A stretch of DNA of 46,112 nucleotides from contig JAADDN010000005.1 in NCBI GenBank assembly GCA_013153895.1, positions 1 through 46,112 on the forward strand, read 5' to 3'. The notes beneath the pieces are model-generated. The model saw only the letters and a program-made list of their open reading frames with translations, ran no database searches and was not told where the DNA came from. The position numbers and the translations under genes are program-made. Source of the DNA: Thermoproteota archaeon (GTDB taxonomy: Archaea; Thermoproteota; Thermoprotei; Thermoproteales; Thermocladiaceae). Positions 32,649 through 40,099 of the stretch are shown piece after piece. Positions within the stretch are counted from its first letter, which is position 1, and every line of letters starts with the position of its first letter.

Positions 32649-34106
32649 GTGAAGTATGATGTAGTTATAGTAGGCGCAGGACCTGCCGGTCTCTTCGCAG
32701 CTTATGAGCTATGTACGAATCTTGAGAAGTCTTCTAGAAAGTTATCGATACTGCTCATAGATAAGGGAAGAAGAGCACTTGAGAGACAGTGTTATCTGAA
32801 GATTAAGGGTAAATGTATGAAGTGTAGGCCCTGTAACATAATGTGTGGTATTGGTGGTGCAGGTACTCTAAGTAGTGGAACTATAAATCTTAGACCTGAC
32901 ATAGGAGGAGATCTTCATGAGCTTATTGGTAGCTGGGATGTTGCTGAGAAACTTGTATACTATGTTGACTCAATATTTGTGAAATTTGGTGCACCTGATA
33001 GAGTATTTGACCCCAGCTGTGAAGAATTTAGAGAACTTCAGAGGAGGTTCGTTAAGGTTGGTGCTCAGCTCGTAAGAATAAGACAGAGACATATAGGTAC
33101 TGACAATACTCCCAAGATAATAGAGAACATGACCAGATACATAGAGTCTCATGACGTTAAGATAGCTACCTTAACAGAGGTGTTTGATGTAGAGAAGAGA
33201 GGAGATACAATAATAGTGAAGACTAGCAGAGGTGATGTAGAGTGTAATGTTGTTCTCATGGCTCCAGGTAGGTCAGGTGCTGAGTGGTTTAAGGAGGTTG
33301 CTAAGAAGCTTGGAATACAGCTTGAGCCTAATCCTCTAGACATTGGTGTTCGTGTTGAAGTACCATACTACGTAATGGAGCCTCTAACAAAGTTCTTCTT
33401 TGACCCGAAGATAATAATATATACTAAGACCTATGATGATAAGGTTAGAACATTCTGCACAAATCCTGGAGGTTTCGTCATAAGAGAGAACTATGATGAT
33501 GGTACTGTAGGAGTTAACGGTGAGACATATACAGACAGGAAGTCAAAGAACACAAACTTCGCTCTCTTAGTCAGCTTAAGATTAACAGATCCTCTAAGTG
33601 ATACTATTGAGTATGGTAAAGCTATTGCGAGAATGGTCACCAAGCTTGGTGATGGTAGACCAATAATACAGAGGCTAGGGGACTTGAGAGTAGGTAGAAG
33701 ATCTACCTGGGATAGAATACGTAGAAGCATAGTAGAACCAACATTGAAGGAGGTCGCTCCAGGAGATATAGCTCTAGCACTTCCTCATAGAGTAGTGACA
33801 GATCTCTTAGAAGCCTTAGATAGGATCGATGAGGTTATTCCAGGAGTAGCATCAAGCCATACTCTTCTCTATGCACCAGAGATAAAGTATTACAGTATGA
33901 GAGCAGTAGTAAACAGGTTTATGGAGACTACTGTAGAAAACATATTTGCTGCAGGTGATGGTGCTGGATTATCGAGAGGAATAAATATTGCAGCTGCTAC
34001 AGGAATAATAGCGGCATGGGGAATATTGAACAAGTTTGGTATTGAGATTACAAATCCACTATACGATGAATATGAGAAGGTAACTGCAGGAGTAGAGAGG
34101 ACTTAA
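32649..34106 (+). CDS. COG2509-type FAD-dependent dehydrogenase
   Basis: A 485-aa flavoprotein. The FAD loop [17 protein letters not shown] is at the N terminus, followed by the family's cysteine block ([22 protein letters not shown] near residues 58-80, long run abbreviated here), and the C-terminal [21 protein letters not shown]. The uncharacterised COG2509 proteins share this order. The cysteines may bind an Fe-S cluster or metal. The function is unknown in all members I can recall. The start is a GTG at 32649. The ATG at 32638 is closed by an immediate stop. Confidence 0.82.
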   Translation: MKYDVVIVGAGPAGLFAAYELCTNLEKSSRKLSILLIDKGRRALERQCYLKIKGKCMKCRPCNIMCGIGGAGTLSSGTINLRPDIGGDLHELIGSWDVAEKLVYYVDSIFVKFGAPDRVFDPSCEEFRELQRRFVKVGAQLVRIRQRHIGTDNTPKIIENMTRYIESHDVKIATLTEVFDVEKRGDTIIVKTSRGDVECNVVLMAPGRSGAEWFKEVAKKLGIQLEPNPLDIGVRVEVPYYVMEPLTKFFFDPKIIIYTKTYDDKVRTFCTNPGGFVIRENYDDGTVGVNGETYTDRKSKNTNFALLVSLRLTDPLSDTIEYGKAIARMVTKLGDGRPIIQRLGDLRVGRRSTWDRIRRSIVEPTLKEVAPGDIALALPHRVVTDLLEALDRIDEVIPGVASSHTLLYAPEIKYYSMRAVVNRFMETTVENIFAAGDGAGLSRGINIAAATGIIAAWGILNKFGIEITNPLYDEYEKVTAGVERT

Positions 34107-34111
34107 AAATA
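34100..34111 (+). promoter_or_regulatory. L18e TATA box
   Basis: GACTTAAAAATA is centred 28 nt before the ATG at 34134, overlapping the 3' end of the flavoprotein gene. Confidence 0.5.
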
Positions 34112-34133
34112 CCCTCAGAAACTATCACACGCC

Positions 34134-34508
34134 ATGCCAAGCTCTAGACCACCAACGGGACCAACAAACGAGAGATTGAGAATGTTAATTCGATTTCTCA
34201 GAAAAGCATCTAAAGAGAACAAAGCAAAGATATGGAGATACGTAGCTGAGCTACTTGAGAAGCCTAGGAGGAAGAGGATCGAGGTCAATGTTGGAAAACT
34301 TGAGAGACTCTGCACAGATGGTGACGTAGTAGTAATACCAGGAAAGTTGCTGGGAGACGGCGTCTTAACTAAGAAGATAACTGTTGCAGCATACGCATTC
34401 TCTAAGTCAGCATATGAGAAAGTTCTTCGTGCTGGTGGTAGACCAATATCAATACCTGACCTAGTTCGAGAGAATCCTAAAGGAAGTAACGTTAAAATAA
34501 TAATATAA
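34134..34508 (+). CDS. rpl18e: Large-subunit ribosomal protein L18e
   Basis: A 124-aa ribosomal protein. Family signatures are GPTNERLRMLIRFLRKAS, VNVGKLERLCTDGDVVVIPGK and LGDGVLTKKITVAAYAFS. The length is normal. In many archaea this gene heads a cluster with rpl13 and rps9; here it stands alone with its own TATA box, between a flavoprotein gene and an exchanger gene. Confidence 0.95.
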   Translation: MPSSRPPTGPTNERLRMLIRFLRKASKENKAKIWRYVAELLEKPRRKRIEVNVGKLERLCTDGDVVVIPGKLLGDGVLTKKITVAAYAFSKSAYEKVLRAGGRPISIPDLVRENPKGSNVKIII

Positions 34509-34523
34509 AATTCACTTAAAGTA

Positions 34524-35513
34524 GTGACAATTATATACGTGATAGCGGGCGCAGTAGCCGTAATAGTAGGTGGATTACTCTTTACTAGATCTATAGAGTA
34601 TCTCGCTTCTAGATTTGGATTAACAACATCATTAGTAGGTGCAGTTATATCACCAATACTCACATCCCTACCTGAATTAACAGTCATAGTTGTAGCTCTC
34701 ATACATGGCGGCTTATCAGGAAGTGAGATAAGTATAGGCACTGTCATAGGAGAGCCTTTCATGGCTTCTACAATAATATATCCGATGCTCATAATAGTTG
34801 CATTATTCTCATATTTTAGAGGTAGAAGAGAGAGACCATATTTGTCTCCAGGTAAAGAAGTAGTAATACCCTTCATAGTTTTCACAGTACTTTTCCCATT
34901 TGTGCTCATACCTCACTATATTAGATCGTTATTCATGAGATATATTATTGGTACCTTCCTAATATCATCATACGTTACCTATGTCATAGTGATGTCTAGA
35001 AGAGGAATGCTTCTCGAACATGAGGAGCATAGTTCAGTAGTATTTAATAGATTTCTTAAGAATGTCTCACTTGCAGCATTTCTACAATTAGCATTATCAG
35101 TGATCTTAATATACTTTGGATCTGAGCTTCTAGTTAATGGTGTAATATTTTTATCTAAAATGTTTAGAATAGATCCTCAACTACTATCTATAGTCATAGT
35201 TCCCTCAGTATCTGCCCTGCCTGAGTCTGTGGTTGGTCTTCACTGGGCCTATGAGGGGAAGGATACTCTAGCTATAGAGTCAATAGTTGGTGAGAAGGTT
35301 CTATACTCAACATTTTATCCAGGTATGACTTTAATGATTACTGACTGGGTTCTTAAGGTTAGTGCAATCTTCTGTGTACTAGTTACCGTTCTTGTATCAT
35401 TAGCAATGATATACTACGTATACAAGGGAAGGATAGGTTATGAGATAGCTGGTATTGGTCTTGCTGGTTACGTGATCTATGTTCTTCTCATGGTTCACGT
35501 TCTCTCTATATGA
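34524..35513 (+). CDS. CaCA-family sodium/calcium exchanger-like protein
   Basis: A 329-aa membrane protein of about ten helices in two inverted halves. Each half carries an alpha-repeat: SPILTSLPELTVI near residue 45 and VPSVSALPESVVG near 232, each with the ion-binding glutamate of the PE motif. It probably exchanges Ca2+ or another cation for Na+ or H+. The start is a GTG at 34524, 15 bp after L18e, with AATATAAAAT (34502-34511) upstream, so it could have its own weak promoter. Confidence 0.82.
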   Translation: MTIIYVIAGAVAVIVGGLLFTRSIEYLASRFGLTTSLVGAVISPILTSLPELTVIVVALIHGGLSGSEISIGTVIGEPFMASTIIYPMLIIVALFSYFRGRRERPYLSPGKEVVIPFIVFTVLFPFVLIPHYIRSLFMRYIIGTFLISSYVTYVIVMSRRGMLLEHEEHSSVVFNRFLKNVSLAAFLQLALSVILIYFGSELLVNGVIFLSKMFRIDPQLLSIVIVPSVSALPESVVGLHWAYEGKDTLAIESIVGEKVLYSTFYPGMTLMITDWVLKVSAIFCVLVTVLVSLAMIYYVYKGRIGYEIAGIGLAGYVIYVLLMVHVLSI

Positions 35514-35560
35514 GTATCATAGTGCTTAAATATCATGTAGATGAGACATGTGTCTGCTAG

Positions 35561-36646
35561 ATGGAGAGGGAACTATTAAAGAAATTGAAAGCAAGAGCAG
35601 TAGTTCTAGCTGAAGGAAAGTTCGGAGACTTGACAGGTAAGACCTGTAACATATTAGTCATGTACAGTGGATGGAGGAGGGTGACTGTGTTATCAGTAAT
35701 TGACTCAAGATATGCTGGAATGGATGCTGGAGAAGTATTGAAGATCGGTAAGCTAGGGATACCAGTAGTATCGACATTAAGAGAAGCCTTGAAGATTTGT
35801 GATCCTGATACTCTCATTGTTGGTATATCTCCTGTAGGTGGAAGATTACCTGAACACTATAGGAAGATCATAATTGAAGCAATAGACCATGGATTAAACA
35901 TTTGGAGTGGTCTTCATATTTTTCTAAGTGATGATCCTGAGATCTCGAAGTTAGCTGAGTCTCGTGGAGTATCGATAATAGATTTCAGGAAGCCTCCAAG
36001 AGACTTGAGGATATGGTCAGGACAGATCTATAATACTAAAACTGTTAGGATACTTGTAGCTGGGACAGACTGCTCAGTTGGGAAGAATGTTACATCTATA
36101 GAGCTTGTGAGAGAGCTTGAGAGGAGAGGTCTCAAGGTTGGGCTGGTAGGGACAGGTCAGACAATGCTCATGGTGGGAGCAGATGCAGGAACAGTAGTGG
36201 ACGCTGTTCCTGCAGACTTCGTTCCTGGAGAAGTAGAGAGGCACATAGTTGAGCTAGATAAAGAGAACATGGATGTAATAATAATAGAAGGACAAGCATC
36301 ACTACTACATCCAGCGTACTCTCAAGTAACCTTAGGAATATACTACGGCTCCATGCCTCATGGAGTAGTACTATGTCATGATCCATGGAGAACATATAGA
36401 GAAAGTTTTGAACATTTAAAAATTAGAGTACCAAGCATAGAGGAGGAGATTAATGCTGCAAAAGCACATATAAGCAACATAAAGTTCATAGCAATATCAA
36501 TCATGGGTAGAGGTAGAACAAGAAACGAGATTGAAGAAACTTGTAGAATGATAGAGGAGAAGTATCAGATACCTGCGGCAGACCCTAGACTAGACATAGG
36601 CAAGATCGCTGACAAGGTTGAGGAGCTAATTAGATCTCTAACCTGA
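35561..36646 (+). CDS. DUF1611 protein, possible D-glutamate N-acetyltransferase (DgcN-like)
   Basis: A 361-aa member of the DUF1611 family. The N-terminal domain has GISPVGGRLPEHYRKII, and the C-terminal P-loop-like domain has VAGTDCSVGKNVTS, followed by VGTGQTMLMVGADAGTVVDA and IIEGQASLLHPAYS. Some bacterial DUF1611 proteins (DgcN) acetylate D-glutamate and work with an enolase-superfamily racemase (DgcA). The facing gene here is such an enolase-superfamily enzyme, and the two overlap by 17 bp. The family is certain; the reaction is inferred from context. Confidence 0.8.
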   Translation: MERELLKKLKARAVVLAEGKFGDLTGKTCNILVMYSGWRRVTVLSVIDSRYAGMDAGEVLKIGKLGIPVVSTLREALKICDPDTLIVGISPVGGRLPEHYRKIIIEAIDHGLNIWSGLHIFLSDDPEISKLAESRGVSIIDFRKPPRDLRIWSGQIYNTKTVRILVAGTDCSVGKNVTSIELVRELERRGLKVGLVGTGQTMLMVGADAGTVVDAVPADFVPGEVERHIVELDKENMDVIIIEGQASLLHPAYSQVTLGIYYGSMPHGVVLCHDPWRTYRESFEHLKIRVPSIEEEINAAKAHISNIKFIAISIMGRGRTRNEIEETCRMIEEKYQIPAADPRLDIGKIADKVEELIRSLT

Positions 36647-37712
36647 CACCTAGACCTGGCTCTGATGGCAAAATAATTCTATCTTGATCATATGTTACAC
36701 CACCACTAACCTTCACATCTATGGACTCTATAAGCAGAGGAGAATCTAGGTCAACATAATCTACATCACATGCAGCAGCTATACATGCAGCAGCAGTTAT
36801 AGACACCTGCGTCTCAAGCATACACCCAATCATAACTTTTAACCCAAGCTCCCTAGCTAATCTACATGCTTGAAAACCATCGATAACACTTCCAAACTTC
36901 ATCAGCTTCATATTAATACCATCACAAGCACCTCTACACCACACGTATGATATATCTCTAATACTCATAACAGACTCATCAAGTATAATAGGAAGACTAG
37001 TCCTCTCCCTCAATATCCTCAACTCATCAATCATCATTCTAGGAAGAGGTTGCTCAATAATTTCCACATTATCGTAACTCTCTAACACTTTTACAAACCT
37101 TATAGCAGTCTTAAGATCTCTCCAACCTTGATTTGCATCTATCCTCACTCTTATCCTACTAGGAATATTATCAAGTAATATTCTTATTCTCTCAAGATCT
37201 CTCTCGGGTTCTCCAAGCTTCACCTTCAGTATTCTGAATCCTCTCGAAATGTATTCTTTAGCTTCCTCAATCATGTTATACGGATCTCCAAGACTTACAG
37301 TAATATCTGTAATAAGATCCTTTTTCTCAGATCCAAAGAATCTCCATAATGGTAATCCAATCTCTCTACAAGATAGATCTAGAAATGCCATTTCTATACC
37401 TGTTAAAGCATCTTTAGGACTCTTAACATAAGTCTCAAATATCTTCCTAACCTTACATAGATCAAGACCTGTCAGCTCCTGTTTTATAGCATGCTCGAGA
37501 AATAGTTCAATTCCATCAATTATGGATGATAATGATGAACCTACAACTGCCCTAGATGGTGATGATTCTCCATAACCAATATTACCTTTCTTATCTATTA
37601 CACATATATATACAATATTCTCAACTTCACGTTCACCGAGAGCAGTTCTGAAGGTTCTTCTTAACTTAACGCAAGCTTTTTTAACTCTTATCTCAGATAT
37701 AGGATAGGACAT
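36630..37712 (-). CDS. Enolase-superfamily dipeptide epimerase / N-acylamino acid racemase
   Basis: A 360-aa muconate-lactonizing-type enolase. Catalytic KxK is at 163-165 (LKVKLG), metal ligands are Asp192 (IDANQGW), Glu220 (IIEQP) and Asp245 (LDES), and the second catalytic lysine is in NMKLMKFG (269-272). This pattern fits L-Ala-D/L-Glu epimerase. The bacterial DgcA racemase that works on N-acetyl-D-glutamate belongs to the same family, and the neighbouring DUF1611 gene makes that role plausible. A minus-strand TATA box (37735-37740) gives a leaderless start at 37712. Confidence 0.87.
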   Translation of the reverse strand: MSYPISEIRVKKACVKLRRTFRTALGEREVENIVYICVIDKKGNIGYGESSPSRAVVGSSLSSIIDGIELFLEHAIKQELTGLDLCKVRKIFETYVKSPKDALTGIEMAFLDLSCREIGLPLWRFFGSEKKDLITDITVSLGDPYNMIEEAKEYISRGFRILKVKLGEPERDLERIRILLDNIPSRIRVRIDANQGWRDLKTAIRFVKVLESYDNVEIIEQPLPRMMIDELRILRERTSLPIILDESVMSIRDISYVWCRGACDGINMKLMKFGSVIDGFQACRLARELGLKVMIGCMLETQVSITAAACIAAACDVDYVDLDSPLLIESIDVKVSGGVTYDQDRIILPSEPGLGVRLEI

Positions 37713-37718
37713 AAATTA
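37710..37718 (+). promoter_or_regulatory. Plus-strand TATA box for C/D sRNA 4
   Basis: CATAAATTA lies about 27 nt before the sRNA 5' end. It overlaps the start codon of the divergent epimerase gene. Confidence 0.4.
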
Positions 37719-37734
37719 TTCTAACAATTTCAAG

Positions 37735-37740
37735 TATATA
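37735..37740 (-). promoter_or_regulatory. TATA box of the epimerase gene
   Basis: TATATA is about 26 nt upstream of the minus-strand ATG at 37712 and immediately precedes the divergent sRNA. Confidence 0.5.
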
Positions 37741-37741
37741 A

Positions 37742-37801
37742 GTGATGAGGGTGCGGTCAGTGGACCCGCCTCAGATAGGTGAAGAAGCTAGACTACGCTG
37801 A
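37742..37801 (+). ncRNA. Box C/D guide sRNA 4 (long D' arm)
   Basis: A 60-nt unit: box C GTGATGA (37742-37748), D' CAGA (37772-37775), a 2-nt spacer, C' GGTGAAG (37778-37784), a 13-nt guide AAGCTAGACTACG (37785-37797) and box D CTGA (37798-37801). The D'/C' core matches sRNA 2 almost exactly. The C-to-D' interval is 23 nt instead of about 12 and contains partly self-complementary GC-rich sequence, so the D' guide may be displaced or inactive. The box D guide would pair with CGTAGTCTAGCTT, which resembles the start of the D arm of some archaeal tRNAs; that target is a guess. Confidence 0.65.
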
Positions 37802-37805
37802 ACAA

Positions 37806-38795
37806 CTATATTAACAGACACTCACAAGAGTTCTCTATAATACTTCTAGGAGCATTAAAGAACCTTAAGACAAGTCTCATCTGTCTTCTACTAAATATTA
37901 GTATTCTGTTATCACCAAGATATGAACTACATGCTTGAGATAATGGACAAGTTATTAGACCTTTAACAGGACAGTAATCATCTCTTGCTTTAACATCATC
38001 ATTAAATATGCAGAATCTTCTACCAATCATTGATAAATATATTGATAACGCTATCTGACTCATATTTAACGAGTCTCTTAACATTCCAAAAACATCTATA
38101 CACTTTCTTCTCAATACATCCCAGATAGTTTTAAAAGGTTCATCAGGAGCTAACTTCGCACATACTGGTAATATTCTAACAATATACTTGCTCTCTCCAG
38201 CATATCTATTCAATACTTCTCTCACAGGTACTATAATACCCATTCTTAGAAACACTTTAATTATGTGAATATCTATGTGAGGAGGAACCTTCTCTATTGA
38301 TGCAAGCTCCAACTCTGTACCTCTAAGTACTCTATCGAGAACATATACAAACATCTGCGAGATCCTATCCTTCAATCCTATCCTCCTAGCCTCATCAAAT
38401 ATCTTTACACAGTTACGAGATGTTATGAGTATGTCACTCACCTTTTTTGCATCATCCTTGATCTTCTCTCTATCTTTAATAGATAGTTTTGTACTTAATT
38501 CAGATTTTATGTTATCTAGAGTAATATTATGTTCCTCTATGTCTGAAATCTTATTAATGACGTAGAACAGTTCCAGCATGTTACACATAAGCTCTCTCAC
38601 TCCTCCTCTACGTATCATTTCTCGTACTTCTTCCTTAAAACTGTCAATTATCGATTTAATTAGTCTAGCCTCATTTGAAAATGGTAATAAAACTTCAAAT
38701 ATAAGCTTATCTTCACTATCTGCTACATCCTTCCTAATTATTTCACATAGTTTACTTATCTTATCCTCATCTATCCTGAACGCATTTATCAGCAT
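37806..38795 (-). CDS. Divergent Fe-S helix-hairpin-helix (endonuclease III-like) protein
   Basis: A 329-aa protein. Its last 80 residues echo the end of endonuclease III: SMIGRRFC corresponds to the GR..C before the cluster, and CPLSQAC to the final CX5C. The four candidate cluster cysteines are 262, 275, 283 and 289, spaced CX12CX7CX5C; the standard is CX6CX2CX5C. VPPHIDIHIIKVFLRMG (170-186) resembles the VDTHV.RV..RLG segment with the catalytic aspartate. The usual GVGxKTA hairpin is degenerate (GLKDRISQM). The N-terminal 120 residues are helical and unrecognised. A base-excision or other DNA role is inferred. Confidence 0.55.
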   Translation of the reverse strand: MLINAFRIDEDKISKLCEIIRKDVADSEDKLIFEVLLPFSNEARLIKSIIDSFKEEVREMIRRGGVRELMCNMLELFYVINKISDIEEHNITLDNIKSELSTKLSIKDREKIKDDAKKVSDILITSRNCVKIFDEARRIGLKDRISQMFVYVLDRVLRGTELELASIEKVPPHIDIHIIKVFLRMGIIVPVREVLNRYAGESKYIVRILPVCAKLAPDEPFKTIWDVLRRKCIDVFGMLRDSLNMSQIALSIYLSMIGRRFCIFNDDVKARDDYCPVKGLITCPLSQACSSYLGDNRILIFSRRQMRLVLRFFNAPRSIIENSCECLLI

Positions 38796-38840
38796 AGTAT
38801 CAACGTACGGTAAATAAGTTAGCTACTTATAATCTCTAGC

Positions 38841-39110
38841 ATGTGTTGGGCTGTTCCAGGAATCGTGGTTGAGATTGATAGAGAGAACAATATTGCAACA
38901 GTAGATTTTGGAGGTGTACAGAGGCAAGTTATTATTGCTGTTGAGGACATAAATGTGGGAGATATAGTCCTAGTACATGCTGGATTAATAATCTCTAAAT
39001 TAGATGAGAAGGAGCTTGAAGAATATAGGAAGCTCATTGAAGAGTTTGAGAGAGCTATTGAATCTCAAGAAGAGCATATGCGTCAAGAGTATTTAATCGA
39101 AAGCTCTTAA
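38841..39110 (+). CDS. hypC: Hydrogenase maturation chaperone HypC
   Basis: An 89-aa protein starting MCWAVPG, the HypC/HupF signature with the essential Cys2, followed by the small beta-barrel (ATVDFGGVQRQV, GDIVLVHAGLIISKLDE). HypC works with HypD in building the Fe(CN)2CO unit of [NiFe] hydrogenase. The helical tail after residue 65 is a normal variation. A TATA-like GGTAAATAAG (38809-38818) lies 28 nt upstream. No hydrogenase or other hyp gene is present. The 3' end overlaps the cooT-like gene by 56 bp. Confidence 0.93.
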   Translation: MCWAVPGIVVEIDRENNIATVDFGGVQRQVIIAVEDINVGDIVLVHAGLIISKLDEKELEEYRKLIEEFERAIESQEEHMRQEYLIESS

Positions 39111-39252
39111 TGGAGTTACAGTTGAGTACTGCTGCTTCTCTTAGAGATGTATCTTTCAGAATTAGCTTTCCATCCCTATACTCTATCATTATTATGTCCT
39201 TAATAATCTCCTCTTTTCCATCTTTCACTATTCTAACAGTTAAGATACACAT
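39055..39252 (-). CDS. CooT-like small nickel-binding protein
   Basis: A 65-aa protein beginning MCILTVRI, with the N-terminal Cys2 typical of the CooT family, whose characterised bacterial member binds nickel through that residue and aids CO dehydrogenase. The remaining sequence is a small beta-rich fold (EEIIKDIIMIEYRDGKLIL). It overlaps the cooC-like gene upstream by 13 bp, so the two are translationally coupled. It overlaps hypC on the other strand by 56 bp. The small size makes the family match moderate; genome context strengthens it. Confidence 0.7.
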   Translation of the reverse strand: MCILTVRIVKDGKEEIIKDIIMIEYRDGKLILKDTSLREAAVLNCNSIKSFRLNTLDAYALLEIQ

Positions 39253-40037
39253 CTGCTAGTTACCTCACTAAGCATCTTATCTACAAGCTTCTTAACGTTT
39301 TCATAAGCTACCGAGCTCTCAAGCTTTGATCCTAGTAGACATGATTGAAAAATCTTCTCATCATATGGTATCACTATGTCTGGCGTTAATCCCTCTTTCT
39401 GAAATAGTTCTCTAACAGTATTCTCAATTTCTTTAGGAACCTTGTTAACTATTATATAGAACCTCTTACCTAGCTTATCAGCAACCTTCTTAAGATTCTT
39501 CACAATATTTATGCTCTCTCTAGTAGGATCAGCCACGGCTATAATAGCATCAGCATACTCTTCAACTCCTCTACCTACATGCTCAACACCTGCATCTGTA
39601 TCAACTATGATTACCTCCCTATCATCAAGCTTAAGATTCTTTAAAAGAGTTCTAGTAAATATGTTTAGAGGACAAGCACAACCTTCACCTAGCTCTCTTA
39701 TCTTACCAACAACTAGTATTCCTATACCATCATCAGTATACGATATGTATGGTCTCTCTATCTCAGAAACCTTGAAAGTTCTCTTAGAGATCTCTCCTAT
39801 AGCCTTCACAAGCCTATCCTCACCATCTCTGAGAGCTTGCATTACTCCTCTCCTACCACCAAAATAGTCTGCTAATGTTCTAGGTTTCTCTGCTCCTGCT
39901 AAGACTGGTAGAAGCTCGTTAGATTCATCCATATCTATGATATATGGTCTATAACCCTTCTCCCTAAATGCACGTGCAAGAAGGATACTTATCACAGTCT
40001 TTCCTGAACCTCCTTTACCACATACCATTACTCTCAT
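39240..40037 (-). CDS. CooC-like nickel-insertion ATPase
   Basis: A 265-aa MinD/SIMIBI-class ATPase. The deviant P-loop GKGGSGKT is at 7-14, and the CooC-type metal motif GEGCACPLN has Cys120 and Cys122 in a CxC, the site where CooC dimers bind nickel. VDTDAGVEHVGRG carries Walker B, and IVNKVP is the base-recognition motif. CooC loads nickel into CO dehydrogenase. No CODH gene is in this window. It has a TATA-like element (GTATTTAAAG, 40066-40075) and a nearby hairpin at 40076. Confidence 0.87.
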   Translation of the reverse strand: MRVMVCGKGGSGKTVISILLARAFREKGYRPYIIDMDESNELLPVLAGAEKPRTLADYFGGRRGVMQALRDGEDRLVKAIGEISKRTFKVSEIERPYISYTDDGIGILVVGKIRELGEGCACPLNIFTRTLLKNLKLDDREVIIVDTDAGVEHVGRGVEEYADAIIAVADPTRESINIVKNLKKVADKLGKRFYIIVNKVPKEIENTVRELFQKEGLTPDIVIPYDEKIFQSCLLGSKLESSVAYENVKKLVDKMLSEVTSRCVS

Positions 40038-40075
40038 AAATGTTGAGTAGTGATATTGTTTAGAAGTATTTAAAG

Positions 40076-40095
40076 ATTCTTCACTATTGAAGAAT
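40076..40095. terminator. Hairpin between gap and the cooC-like gene
   Basis: A perfect 7-bp dyad, ATTCTTC then six bases then GAAGAAT, lies just after the gap stop codon and just upstream of the cooC-like TATA element on the minus strand. It may end the pgk-gap transcript or act as an operator; crenarchaeal terminators usually depend on T-runs rather than hairpins, so the call is weak. Confidence 0.35.
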
Positions 40096-40099
40096 GTTT

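Noticed and set aside
34115-34909. 264-codon open frame on the minus strand
   Set aside because: It is antisense to L18e and the exchanger, both clearly real, and its protein has low-complexity composition and no recognisable domain.
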